Source: Adenophora triphylla var. japonica | Lineage: Eukaryota; Streptophyta; Magnoliopsida; Asterales; Campanulaceae | DNA length: 64,000 nucleotides | NCBI GenBank assembly: GCA_022495995.1 | Contig: JAFEMH010002326.1 | Coordinates: forward strand, 1-64,000 | Direction of reading: 5' to 3' | Shown here: one piece after another, positions 22,000-32,041 of the stretch | How the letters are laid out: every line of letters starts with the position of its first letter | Position numbering within the stretch: the stretch's first letter is position 1 | Made by a program: the position numbers and the translations under genes | Notes under the pieces: generated by a model | The model's database searches: none | What the model saw: only the letters and a program-made list of their open reading frames with translations | Told to the model about the DNA's origin: nothing

Positions 22000-23873
22000 G
22001 TGTTTCATTCTCGGAAAGAATTGATTAATTGGGTGCAAAGTGTGGGATTTTCTCTTGGGTATACTATTGTTATAAAAAGATCAGTGAAAAGTTCATCCAG
22101 AAAAATTTCTAGAATTGTATTTCAATGTGATCGAGGTGGCATCTACAAAAGTAATAAAATCTCCACAAGACGTACCGGCACAAAAAAATTGGTTGTCCAT
22201 TCGAATTAGAAGGAATTTTTTACGAATTGATGATTGCTGGAGTTTGAATGTTATATGTGAATTACATAATCATGACGCTGCGTTACATATGGAAGGTCAT
22301 CCATATTCAAGAAGGTTGTCCGGAGATGAATATATATTAGTAGAAGATTTGTCAAGAAAGAACGTGAAACCACGTGATATCTTGCCAATAGTAAAGCAAC
22401 AAATTTCGGATAATGTGTCTATTGTCAAAAACATATACAATGCACGCCATAAGCTTCGAACTATGGAAAAAGCTGGTAAAACTCAAATGCAAGTTGCCAT
22501 GGATTTTTTACAAAAAAACGAATATGTTTTTGAGTTTCGTACAAATGATTCAACTAACGAATTAGAAGATTTATTTTTTGCTCATCCAAAATCTTTGGAG
22601 ATATGGCGTGCATTTCCACATGTTTTGTTGATAGATGCAACATATAACACCAACAGGTACAAGATGCCTCTTCTTGAAATTGTTGGTGTTACTTCGACAA
22701 ATATGACCTTTTGCATTGCATTTGTATTTATGCATAGTGAAACGGAGTCGAGCTATGCTTGGGCATTACGTTGTCTTAGGACAACAATGTATGGATGCAC
22801 TGCTCCCCGTGTTATTGTCACAGACAGGGCATTGGCTTTGATGAAAGCATGTAACAATGTGTTTCCGGAAGCTAAAGGACTACTTTGTAGATGGCACATC
22901 TACCAAAATATTTTGAAAAAGTGCAGGCCATCATTAAAATCAAAGGAATCTTGGAATTCATTTTATCAAGCATGGAATATGTTGGTTGAATCTGAAACTG
23001 AGGAAGCATACTTGTTCAATTTGGAACAACTTGAAGCAATATTGCTTGATTTTTCAGGTATTCTTAAATTAAATATTAAAAAAAAAATATGTTTATAAAT
23101 AAATACTCATAAAATTGATTTTTGTTTTTTGACTTTTCAGGTGTTCTTAGTTATGTAAATGCAAATTGGTTGATACCTTATAAGGAAATGTTTGTAGCTG
23201 CTTGGACAGATAAATTTCTGAACTTTGGAAATCACACAACTAATAGAGTGGAGAGTCAGCATGTCAAGTTAAAAAAAATACTTGGAATCCCCACGATCGT
23301 ATTTAGAAAGGTCATTGTTGTATATTCACCAGGTCGTCCAGTCACAAGTCATATCGATCCAAGAAAGTCTTGAACAGAACAAAATTATCATTCAACATCG
23401 ATTCAACACATCGTTTACGAGAATTGCATGGTTTCATTTCAACTCATGCACTTGACATAATGTCCAAGGAATTTGAGCGGTCCAAAGTTAAAGGATTTTT
23501 TTCCAAGAAATGTGGATGTCAATTACGCACGAGTCATGGGTTGCCGTGTGCGCATGAACAAGTAGTATACTTCAAAGGAGGTCGTTCTATTCCACTTGAC
23601 GCAATAGATACGTTTTGGAGGAAGCTTGATTTATTACCGTGCACATCCTTAGAAGATGATGATTTTGGTTGCGAACCGGAGTTACAAATGTTTAAGGCAC
23701 AATTCAAGAAAAAATCGAGATCTGGTAAGTTCAGTTTATTGAGAAAGTTAAGGGAGATAATCGCGCTATCAACAACTTTAGTTCGTGAACCAGTTGTTCA
23801 CAAGACTTGCGGTCGTCCCTCATTAAAGGATAAAATATTCAAAAAAAAGTCATATTGATCCGCATTTGCCTTC
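22000..23873 (+). pseudogene. MULE transposase (DDE domain plus SWIM zinc finger), frameshifted
   Basis: FHSRKELINWVQSVGFSLGY starts a FAR1/MULE-type N-terminal domain. The transposase domain in the second frame has the first Asp in HVLLIDATYNTNRYKMPLLE, the second in PRVIVTDRALALMKACNNVF, and CRWHIYQNILKKC. After a small intron (23058-23140) come NRVESQHVKLKK and the SWIM finger KKCGCQLRTSHGLPCAHE. Breaks: frame change at 22190-22220 (an A run and a T run each look one base short), another near 23290-23390, and a stop at 23856. The protein would cut and move the element. FAR1/FHY3 transcription factors are related, but the OTU partner and TE surroundings point to a transposon. Confidence 0.8.
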
Positions 23874-24105
23874 TAAAAAACCTAGTAGACATGGTTTTTC
23901 TTCAGCAAGATTTGTTGGTGTTGATCCGCCCGTGTCTTAGGCTCAAAAACCCAGTAGGCATAGTTGCTCTTCAACAAGATTCGTTGATCTTAAAAATACT
24001 CAGTATACGGAACCAACAAGACATAGTTACTCTTTTGACCAACAATACTCTTTCCATCCATTTATTTTTCAGTTTCCGACTATTTTTCATCCTTACATCA
24101 CGCAG

Positions 24106-24669
24106 GTGCACGATGTAAGATCTGATGGAAATTGTGGATTTCGAGCAATAGCTGTCTGTCTTGGTCTTCATGAAGATGCATGGCCCACTATTCGTTATGA
24201 TTTGATAGAAGAGTTAAACATGTTCAAAGAAGAATATGTCGAGATGTTTGGCGTTGGAGGATGGTTTAATGCTTACAACTCCTTGAATTTCTTCGAGTCA
24301 AATAGAAGTGCACCTCCTGAGCATTGGATGACCATGCCTGATATGGGGGTCATGGTTGCTTCGAAGTACAATGTGATATTACATGTTCTAAGCATATCAG
24401 GTAGCATAACGCACTTACCGCTCCGATCTAATCCTCCACCGTGTAATCAATATGTTGCTATTGCAATCGGGCATGTTAATAATAATCATTATGTCAAAGT
24501 AACATTGACAGGAGGGTACCCGGTGCCTACAATCACGCCACAGTGGATTCATTTCAGACATAATTGCGCAGCTGAATGGGGTACTCCATATTTTGATCGA
24601 ATTAACATTTATAATGAATATTTGCGTGTGCGCTCTAATTGTACTAGCCAATTTGTTGTATTGGATTGA
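24106..24669 (+). CDS. OTU-type cysteine protease domain, C-terminal part of the MULE protein
   Basis: The 187-codon frame starts at the OTU signature: VRSDGNCGFRAIAVCLG, where Asp and Cys of D-G-N-C are catalytic, and GHVNNNHYVKVTL near the end supplies the catalytic His. OTU proteases remove ubiquitin. The end is a clean stop at 24669. Upstream 23874-24105 keeps repeated SKKP/GxxSxQQDSL-like linker sequence in another frame, so this is probably the tail of the same transposase protein rather than a separate gene. All three catalytic positions look intact although the transposase half is broken. Confidence 0.75.
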   Translation: MHDVRSDGNCGFRAIAVCLGLHEDAWPTIRYDLIEELNMFKEEYVEMFGVGGWFNAYNSLNFFESNRSAPPEHWMTMPDMGVMVASKYNVILHVLSISGSITHLPLRSNPPPCNQYVAIAIGHVNNNHYVKVTLTGGYPVPTITPQWIHFRHNCAAEWGTPYFDRINIYNEYLRVRSNCTSQFVVLD

Positions 24670-25140
24670 GAAGACATGAAATGAATTAAATTATTTTGTA
24701 TTTTATATTTAATGTTATAATTTGTTAAATTTCTTGTTTAGTATAATAATTTTATTTATAATTCCACCTAATATACTTATTTTTTATTCTTGATTAAAAG
24801 GAATAAAATCAAAAATTGAATAAGATAAAATGGCAAAACATTAAAATTACATAGACTATAAGGGGTCTAATAGCAAATATAGGGGTTTAATAGCAAATAT
24901 AGGTTCACTTATTAAACCAATGAGCACTCTATTTTTCAGATGTCACCACTCCTATCTCTTATGCAGAAAACGCCGCCAACTCCCTCCAATCCAATTCACT
25001 CTCTTTCGCCCCACGTGTGTTGCCAAACCGGCTTCTTTATTTCCCATTTCTCCAAATTTCAAGGTGAATGTTGACTTTTAAGATACCTAGGTTTTTTTCA
25101 CTACCTTTTTTAAAATCAGGTAGTGTGAATAGCAGTACCC
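24670..25140. other. Noncoding DNA after the MULE gene
   Basis: AT-rich 3' flank with two copies of TAATAGCAAATATAGG (about 24865 and 24887). At 25100-25127 is a short palindrome, CACTACC ... GGTAGTG. The right MULE terminus may be here, but I see no clear TIR. Confidence 0.45.
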
Positions 25141-25143
25141 ATA

Positions 25144-25222
25144 GTTGATAGGTACAAGGCAAGGCTCGTAGCTCGTGGGTTCTCGCAAAAGTATGGCATA
25201 GACTACGAAATTATTACTCAAA
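25144..25222 (+). pseudogene. Ty1/copia reverse transcriptase scrap
   Basis: The plus strand reads VDRYKARLVARGFSQKYGID, the first conserved block of copia RT. It ends after about 25 codons with no LTR or further pol nearby. Confidence 0.7.
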
Positions 25223-25589
25223 ATACATTCTTATTACCAACATAAAACCTTCTTATTACCAACATAAAAAGTAGGAAAATTATTTCAAGATACGGTGATG
25301 GATGATTATGTTTATGGATTCTAATTAAAAATCAATAATTTGATACGGAGTATTTAATAATATATTCTTAAAAAGAATTTTGACAAGTTCAGATGCTGGT
25401 TAGTTGTTGCCGACTCACGGTAGTTAACACACAATTTTACTCCCTCTGTCCTATTTATTAATAGTCAACTTGAATATATTTTGGTTAATAATTTTAATAA
25501 AAATAACAATTCTAATGAAAAAAAAATGTTATTGTATTATGATGATTGATAATTTATTCAAATTTTTTTAATTTTTATTAGAAAGATTA
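25223..25589. other. AT-rich DNA with half MITE
   Basis: No gene seen. 25440-25470 starts CTCCCTCTGTCC, the tip of a Stowaway-like MITE, without a clear opposite tip. Confidence 0.4.
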
Positions 25590-27340
25590 TTTTTTAGGGG
25601 TTTTTACCAATAAGTCCTTGGCAGGAGGTGGAATTTCCCTATAAAAATAGACATTTTCAAAACTAACCAAAAAGTCCCTCCACCACTTTAATGAAATAAC
25701 TACACTCGTTTTCTCAACCTCCTCTCATACACAAGTCAGACACTCCCTCTCCCCTCTCTACTTTCTCTCTCTACCTTCCACATCTCACTTTTCGCCATGC
25801 TTCCCCCACCTCCGGCCGACCGACTTCTCCTCCTTCCGTCGATGCCCCTCTCCTTTCCTGTTTTCCATCTCTATCTCTCACTTTCCGGCTACCTTTCCTC
25901 TCTTTACCTTCGGTTACCCTCTCTTCGTCAGACCAAAACAGATCTGGCCAGATCTGAAGGATTTTGAATCTCAATCGTAACAATAACGGGATTACCAGGT
26001 CTGTTTCAATCAATCTGTAGCTTCAGCGATGGCCGCAGTAACGGATCGGATTTTTTGGCATCTCCGTCGCGACCGCTGATTCCGACGCCGAAAAAGGAGA
26101 ATCTACGAGAACCTTCCGGTGATGGCGGCGGAATTTCCAATCGGATATCACTCTGATCAGAATCCGTCCTTAATCAGGTGCAAGTTTATTTGTATAGATC
26201 TGCTCCGAGATAAATTTCATGGAGAAATGTATTTTGGAAGTGAAGTTATTCCTGGTGTAACTTCCATGGGACTAAGAATTGAGGATCAGCTTTGCAAATA
26301 CTTGGATGGTATTTCTTCTTCATTAGGTTTAATTATTGTCTGAACTGTTTGCTGTACTTTAGACATTTTAATTAAGATGGTTAATTTCTGAATTAAGGTT
26401 GTATTAGGATTTGTTTGTGTTGTTGTGTTGTAATACTTGAATCTTCTATTTTAATGGTTTGTGTTAAGACTTGGTTTTGTTAACTGAGAAATCAGTTTCT
26501 CATTTTTAACTGAGAAATCAGTTTCTCAGTTGTTAACTGAGAAATTCAGTTCTCAGTTGTTAACTGAGAAATTCAGTTCTCAGTTGTTAACTGAGAAACT
26601 GATTTCTCAGTTGTTTTCTCAGTTGTTAACTGAGAAATTCAGTTCTCAGTTGTTAACTGTTCTCAGTTGTTAACTGAGAAATTGATTTCTCAGTTGTTAA
26701 CTGAGAAATTCAGTTCTCAGTTGTTAACTGAGAAAATGATTTCTCAGTTGTTAACTGAGAAATTCAGTTCTCAGTTGTTAACTGTTCTCAGTTGTTAACT
26801 GAGAAATTGATTTCTCAGTTGTTAACTGTTCTCAGTTGTTAACTGAGAAATTCAGTTCTCAGTTGTTAAATGTTCTCAGTTGTTAACTGAGAAACTCAGT
26901 TCTCAGTTGTTTACTGAGAAACTCAGTTCTCAGTTGTTAACTGAGAAATTCAGTTCTCAGTTGTTAATAGTGTTATAACTGAGAAATCAGTTTCTCAGTT
27001 AGAAATCAATTTTTATAACTGAGAAATCAATTTTTATAACTGTGAAATCAATTTTTATAACTGAGAAATCAATTTTTATAACTGAGAAATCAGTTTGAAA
27101 TAAGTTTTAATACCTAAGAAATTATTTTTTATAACTTTGAAATTATTGTGAAATCAAATCATAAAAATGTGAAATTAAAAGGTGTTATAATTAGTTTTTA
27201 TAAATGTAAAATTACTATTGGTCAAATCATAAAGTTATAAAGTTGATCTAATAATAGCCTAAGGACTTATTGGCGTATTTTGTCTAATAATAGCCTAAGG
27301 ACTTATTGGCGAGTTTTGAAAATGTCAGTCCTTTAAGGTA
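25590..27340. mobile_element. Candidate non-autonomous TIR element with filler sequence
   Basis: The left side (25603-25680: CCAATAAGTCCTTGG, then ACATTTTCAAAACT and AAAAGTCCCTCC) is inverted on the right (27250-27330: two copies of CCTAAGGACTTATTGGCG, then AGTTTTGAAAATGT and CAGTCCTTT). Inside are pyrimidine-rich DNA (25740-25930), a gene-like segment (about 25990-26340, with short open frames and a possible GTGCAAG donor at 26179) that I could not identify, and the hairpin array. It resembles a MULE-type element that picked up host sequence. The boundaries are estimates. Confidence 0.45.
26480..27105. repeat. Hairpin minisatellite (AACTGAGAA / TTCTCAGTT)
   Basis: About 600 bp is made of the words AACTGAGAA and TTCTCAGTT alternating every 10-20 bases, often joined as GTTAACTGAGAAATTCAG. 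Each neighbouring pair can form a stem of nine or more base pairs, and longer stems join across units. It decays to the right into ATAACTGAGAAATCAATTTT copies. Confidence 0.85.
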
Positions 27341-27835
27341 GTATTTACTTGGCTGAATGATAGATTGGTCAGAGCCTCTATTTTTTATTTAAATTATTGC
27401 TAAAGTGTTATCAAGTTGTACCCCCAATTTGGTTCTTGCCTTTCACTTTCATCTTTAAATTTTTTGTATAGGAAAGCTTTTGTGGGTCAAACTTTCGTCC
27501 CGGCACTTGAAACCATTTTCTTGCTGGGTATTTGAATGCTCAAGGATTGTAAAGTTTGGAAAGGAAAAGAATCCTTCCTTATATACGCCTCCAAATCCTT
27601 GCCAGAATCGAAAAGGGTGGGGGACATAACCGTTCAGATGTCAGAATAAAGGCTCAACGCAGGTTCCTAATTCAGTTATCCATTCGCCAGAACTGTCCCG
27701 TTAAGGCAAAAATTACGGCGCATTAAACAGCTATCCTATCGCTAGATGCTAGATGTTAATCGTCGAGTGCACATTAACTTCCTGGTCGACAAACTTAACT
27801 TAGAAAGTTGGGGGGACACTGAACGGAATAAAAGT
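27341..27835. other. Unassigned DNA
   Basis: Includes a gene-like stretch at 27475-27640 (an AG acceptor, then about 50 codons open) that I cannot assign. No other features. Confidence 0.35.
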
Positions 27836-28370
27836 GATGGGCCAGACCCAACGTGTAAAGCCCAAATATTCTGGTCATGACCAAAGCAAAACTAATAAAT
27901 GGGTCAACCCAGCTATTACAACTCTATTGGCCCAACGGTATATATCAGTCGATCAAGCTTATCGTCCGACCATCCTTGGTCCCGACCTAGCTTCGTCCAG
28001 CATAAGATCATCTACTTGAACAATCCTTGCCAAGCCAAGGCACGAGGTCAGGTCGACCTCGAATACTCAGGCGGCCTAGACCAAACAAACACATGTGCCT
28101 ATTCATGATTATATTTGTAACTGTCTTCTACAATCACGAAGATCGTTACACCTGCATTATCTTCACTATTCAAGGGATTCATAACTATCATGTGGAACCA
28201 CTATTTATATCAGACTACATCCAACGTATCATATTCAATATTTGAGATTTAAGTCGTGCAATGAACTAAACACTTTATCTTAACGCCAGAGGGCATTAGC
28301 CGGAGACAATCCCGTCTAGTCGTTTGTTCGTGATTTCAGGTCTAAGTTGCTGAATTATACCCTATTGTTG
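27836..28370 (+). repeat. Possible solo LTR or LTR fragment
   Basis: GC-balanced sequence unlike its AT-rich surroundings, starting TGATGGGCC, with a TATA-like CTATTTATAT at 28200 and an end region (CGCCAGAGGGCATTAGCCGG, then TTCGTGATTTCAGG) typical in style of gypsy LTR ends. No target-site duplication or partner LTR was found, so this is tentative. Confidence 0.3.
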
Positions 28371-28453
28371 GATTAATAATGATCCAGATCATTTCCTGCA
28401 TCATCATATAATATTTAAATAAGAGCACTTATTATTGTTTGAAATAAACATAT

Positions 28454-28686
28454 ACTCCCTCCGTCCCTAAAAGTTTGTTTCATTTGACTTTTTTGTTGAA
28501 CTTTGACCACAAATTTATGAGTGATTAATCATGTTCATGAAATTCTAAAAGTTGTTGTTGATAATATTATTAATGGTGAATCAATAGGAATTTTTAGAAT
28601 TTCATGAACATAATTAAATTGTCATATATTTGTGGTCAAAGTTCAACTAAAAAATCAAATGGGACAAATTTTTAGGGACGGAGAGA

Positions 28687-28688
<2 letters not shown>
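28454..28688. mobile_element. Stowaway-like MITE
   Basis: About 235 bp with terminal inverted repeats CTCCCTCCGTCCCTAAAA / TTTTAGGGACGGAGAGAG, flanked by TA. The arms extend inward (TTGAACTTTGACCACAAAT pairs with ATTTGTGGTCAAAGTTCAA), so most of it folds into one hairpin. Confidence 0.85.

Positions 28689-28689
<1 letters not shown>

Positions 28690-28778
<89 letters not shown>
28690..28778. repeat. (TA)n microsatellite
   Basis: About 44 uninterrupted AT dinucleotides between two MITEs. Confidence 0.95.
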
Positions 28779-28779
<1 letters not shown>

Positions 28780-28780
<1 letters not shown>

Positions 28781-29066
28781 TCCCTCCGTCTCACGTCATT
28801 GTGAACCATTTTTTCGGGCACAATAATTAAGAAATATTATTAAGATAATGAAAATGTGTGGTAGGAAATGAAGAGAGAGAATGAGTGGAGTTAATAGTAG
28901 GTTGATTGAATAAATTGTATGGTGAAAAATGAAGAGAGGGAATGAGTGGGTGGGATAGGGTGAATATAAAATAATAAATTTATTTCCATTTTGGACAGTT
29001 TGCATTCACGTGGAACGGACCAAAATGAAAATAAGTTTGCATTCACTCACGTGGGACGGAGGGAGT
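28780..29066. mobile_element. Second Stowaway-like MITE
   Basis: TIRs CTCCCTCCGTCTCACGT / ACGTGGGACGGAGGGAG in a TATA context, with internal inverted sequence (GTGAACCATTTTTTCG near the left; GTTTGCATTCACGTGG near the right). The family differs from the MITE at 28454. Confidence 0.85.
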
Positions 29067-29945
29067 ATATATTTGAACGAGTGAATTGTTAAACACACTC
29101 CTACGTTATTACTCACCATACTTTTAATCAATTATATTATGTCCCGAAACAATCATTCTTATTTTTTTCTATGTTGATACTACTCATCATACTTTTAATC
29201 AATTAAGTACATAATACAGCATGGCTTTTTAAGGAACATAATACATGTTAAAGTATAAAGTATCTAAGGGGGAATTCGTAATAATCTGGGTGGTGCTAGG
29301 GGCAATTTTTTTTTATAAAAAGATGGATACCATAAGGCGATGATATTTTATTTGTTACATTGATCGTAAACCCGCTACACTTTAATTAATAATATTAACA
29401 GATTTTTAACATATATTTTATAAATCAGATTTTGTAACACTTTTTTTTTTTTAACTTTATTATTTCCCAATATGGATGTGTATAAACCCATATTCCTTTT
29501 CCCTTCAATTACCACCCATCTCCTTCTCCTTTACCTTCCCCCACTCCGTCCGCCTCCACCTTCCACCTCCCGCCTCCTTCCCCTACTCCCTTCTTCTCCC
29601 CCTTTCCTTTCCCTCACCTCCTTCCCTTTAACTATTCCACGCACCCCGCTTGCCCCATTTTGACCCCACCTATCTACTATTCTAGTTGTCCCCACCTCAA
29701 TCAATCGCCATCCCGTTCCCTCTCATGCATTGAAATTCCTCCTGATTGTCTTATATTTATTGAATTGTGGCAAAAGAGAAGTTATTGAATTTCGTGGGTA
29801 GATAATATATTTTTGAAAGAAGGTGGTGCCGTTTTTCGTCCACTTCGTTAAATTTCGTCCAATTTTCTTCACGTTCATCCAAAAAAGCCTTACATTGCCA
29901 CAAAGTGTCGACATAAGGAGTGAAATTGCCCAGAATTGATACATT
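29067..29945. other. Flank of the retrotransposon nest
   Basis: AT-rich to 29460, then a pyrimidine-rich stretch (29480-29720) whose open frame is low complexity. Minus-strand 29945-29757 is open (DTLWQCKAFLDEREENWTKF) but I recognise no family. It may belong to an older repeat interrupted at 29951. Confidence 0.4.
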
Positions 29946-29950
29946 GATAG
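29946..29950. other. Target-site duplication GATAG (left copy)
   Basis: GATAG directly precedes the outer element at 29951 and recurs at 60938-60942 directly after its other LTR, 31 kb away. Confidence 0.85.
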
Positions 29951-30260
29951 TGATGATGCCAAAAACGTTCGGATCAGCCCAAATCCAGCGGCAGGTTGTA
30001 TCATGTACGATTGAATAGCCTGAAAAGGAAGAACAAACGCATAAACTAAGCCGGGGATTCACCGGCGAATGCCCTCTGACGTGAGAGTAAGTATTTGTTT
30101 TTATAGAGAGAAATCAATTGAAAATAGATTAGAGTCAAAACATGTGTTACCCAAAATAATGTGAATTATGGCTTGTATTTATAGGCGTAGCCTGGTAGAG
30201 TCCATATTGAATAGGAATTCGTGTGAGAGGAGGTTATAAGTCTAGGGGAATTATAACTAC
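29951..30260 (-). repeat. 3' LTR of outer element, distal part
   Basis: Matches 60151-60460 (ATCAGCCCAAATCCAGCGG, GATTGAATAGCCTGAAAA and so on). It starts TGATGATGCC on plus, is preceded by the TSD, and stops at ACTAC where Athila inserted. A minus-strand TATAAATA lies near 30176-30183. Confidence 0.9.
30256..30260. other. Target-site duplication ACTAC (Athila insertion)
   Basis: ACTAC before 30261 and again at 39442-39446. The uninterrupted right LTR reads ACTGCCCACAATCC at the same place. Confidence 0.88.
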
Positions 30261-31834
30261 TGATAAGTGACTATTATATAGTCAATTATCCTAGATTTTA
30301 TATACTTTTACATAAATAAATCATCTTTTCTCATTTAGTTTTTAGTACTTTTTACTTACTTTTGCTATTTTATTAGATTTTACGTTTTTGGTATGTTTCA
30401 TACATTTTAGACAGGTTTTAGGATCTTTTTATATCCAAAGGATACTTGGACAAATTGGTCCAAAAGGATGGAGGAACACCAAGCAAAATAAACACACAAA
30501 GCTGAATACCAGGAGGAGCGGTCGTGCAGCGAGTTCAGGAGCGGACGTACATCATAGGCCATGGCCGGCCATCTTGGCCCCAAAATCCATGGAGTGGCCG
30601 AGCACTGAAGTGTCCTGGCCGTGCCAACCTCGGAGCGACCGTGCAGCTATATTCGGAGCGGCCGTGCAAGTCTCCAATTTCAAATTCAGTGCAGCGCCAA
30701 AGAGTACACGGCCGTGCAAAATCCTTGACACGGCCGTGCAAGTCGTATCGCATATGTTAAGGCACCTTTTGATGGCACCCAATTGAAGAGTCCCCTCCCA
30801 ATTATAAATAGGACCCTTGTAAATCAGAGTCTTAGATACAAAATTTTGGAGAGAAAACAACGATACTTCATAGATAGAAAATACAAATACTTGTGACAAC
30901 AATTTCCAAAGAGATTTGAAGATCAAGTTCATTGTTTGTTCTTGAAATTACTTTGGAAGAAAAGCAATAAAGTGAAGCACCATTTCCAAAGATTTGCCTT
31001 CTATATTCATAAGTCTTTCTTACTCAATCTCTTATTTAAATTGCTTATTTGTTATAAATGGCTTGTGAGTAATCCCCCTTATTCTTGGGGTTGGAAACTC
31101 AAAAGCATACTTGTTCATCATTTAAAATGAAAAGTCTTGTCTTCTTTCTTCATCTAAACAATTTCTTTATATTATTCTCTAAATGCCTTACATTTTGGAG
31201 ATGTCCAATTTGTATGATTCGACTCAATTGAGAGAAGTACCTAGCGGAGAATCTCGATTGACGGAACCATATAAAGAAACTAGGTTTCATTGATCACGAA
31301 AGTAGTTCAATGGCCTAGGGATGTTCCTTTAATGGAAAATATGTCGACTCTCGTTCTTAAAGGGTTCTTACTAATTATGGTAAGCTAGAGATAAGCCGGA
31401 ACGCCCGTTTGTGACAGGGCGGGAACAACGTAAACGGAAATCTCAAACAGTTAGGACATAATTAGTGAAGAATACAACACTACTTTCTTGACCGTGAGAA
31501 GTAGTGCAAGCCGAATGTATCATCCTTGCTTTTTATGAAAACCTTTTATCTCTAAGACAATGACGATTTGATGAACAAAATTATGTGTATGATTTCCAAT
31601 CCCGAGAATGCTTCGTTTTATAAGAATTTAATTAAAGTATTTTCTGTTTATGTTCTCTCTATTTTTCTGAAAACAAATTTTATCTCCCCCCAATCTTTTC
31701 TATAATTTCTAAAGACAAAAATATTCCCTAAAGTAAACCTTGTCTCTGTGGGATCGACTCGTACTTGCACCCGCTATATTACAATAGCCCGTGCGCTTGC
31801 GGATATAAATAAACCGTTAGGTTTCGACCGAACA
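30261..31834 (+). repeat. Athila 5' LTR
   Basis: 1574 bp, TGATAAGTGACTATTATATA ... CGACCGAACA. TATAAATA at 30803-30810. Several GGCCGTGCA words lie at 30517-30740. Confidence 0.92.
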
Positions 31835-31840
31835 AGTTTT

Positions 31841-31858
31841 TGGCGCCGTTGCCGGGGA
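31841..31858 (+). promoter_or_regulatory. Athila primer-binding site (tRNA-Asp type)
   Basis: TGGCGCCGTTGCCGGGGA, six bases after the LTR. It is an exact complement of the 3' end of plant tRNA-Asp(GTC) as I recall it. Confidence 0.85.
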
Positions 31859-32041
31859 CAACGGTTTACTTTTATTTTTGTCTTTACTACATAATTTTTA
31901 GTTTTTGTTTTATTTTTACTATTTTGCTTTCTCTTCCGATAAATTGTTGCATTTAATTTCTCTTCAAGTGTTTTTCTTATAGTTTATTAAACAAACTCGG
32001 ACATACGTTGACAACTTTGATCCGGAACCCGAAAGAAGCTT

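Larger units (their letters stand above)
20540..24669 (+). mobile_element. MULE (Mutator-like) element with OTU domain
   Basis: This is the plus-strand coding block of a Mutator-like transposon: acidic N-terminal exons, MULE transposase, SWIM finger and an OTU protease. Its terminal inverted repeats were not found, so the true ends lie somewhere beyond these limits (perhaps 20.2 and 24.9-25.1 kb). The coding capacity is broken by frameshifts, so it is not autonomous. Confidence 0.65.

Noticed and set aside
22000..23873. Host FAR1/FHY3-type transcription factor gene
   Set aside because: The OTU partner, frameshifts and TE surroundings fit a MULE transposase better.
24106..24669. Stand-alone host OTU protease gene
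   Set aside because: It follows transposase sequence on the same strand with linker coding between, and begins abruptly at the catalytic motif.
25100..25127. CACTA element tips (CACTACC ... GGTAGTG)
   Set aside because: The two words are only 28 bp apart and form a small palindrome, with no element between them.
25771..26013. Minus-strand Arg/Gly-rich frame
   Set aside because: Reverse reading of the pyrimidine-rich leader in the TIR element.
28632..28826. Open frame of alternating Tyr-Ile
   Set aside because: Translation of the (TA)n microsatellite.
29472..29663. Pro/Leu/Ser-rich open frame
   Set aside because: Pyrimidine-rich low-complexity DNA, no domain or homologue recognised.
30500..30950. 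Several overlapping frames with HGR/CTA repeats
   Set aside because: Translations of the GGCCGTGCA repeats in the Athila LTR.
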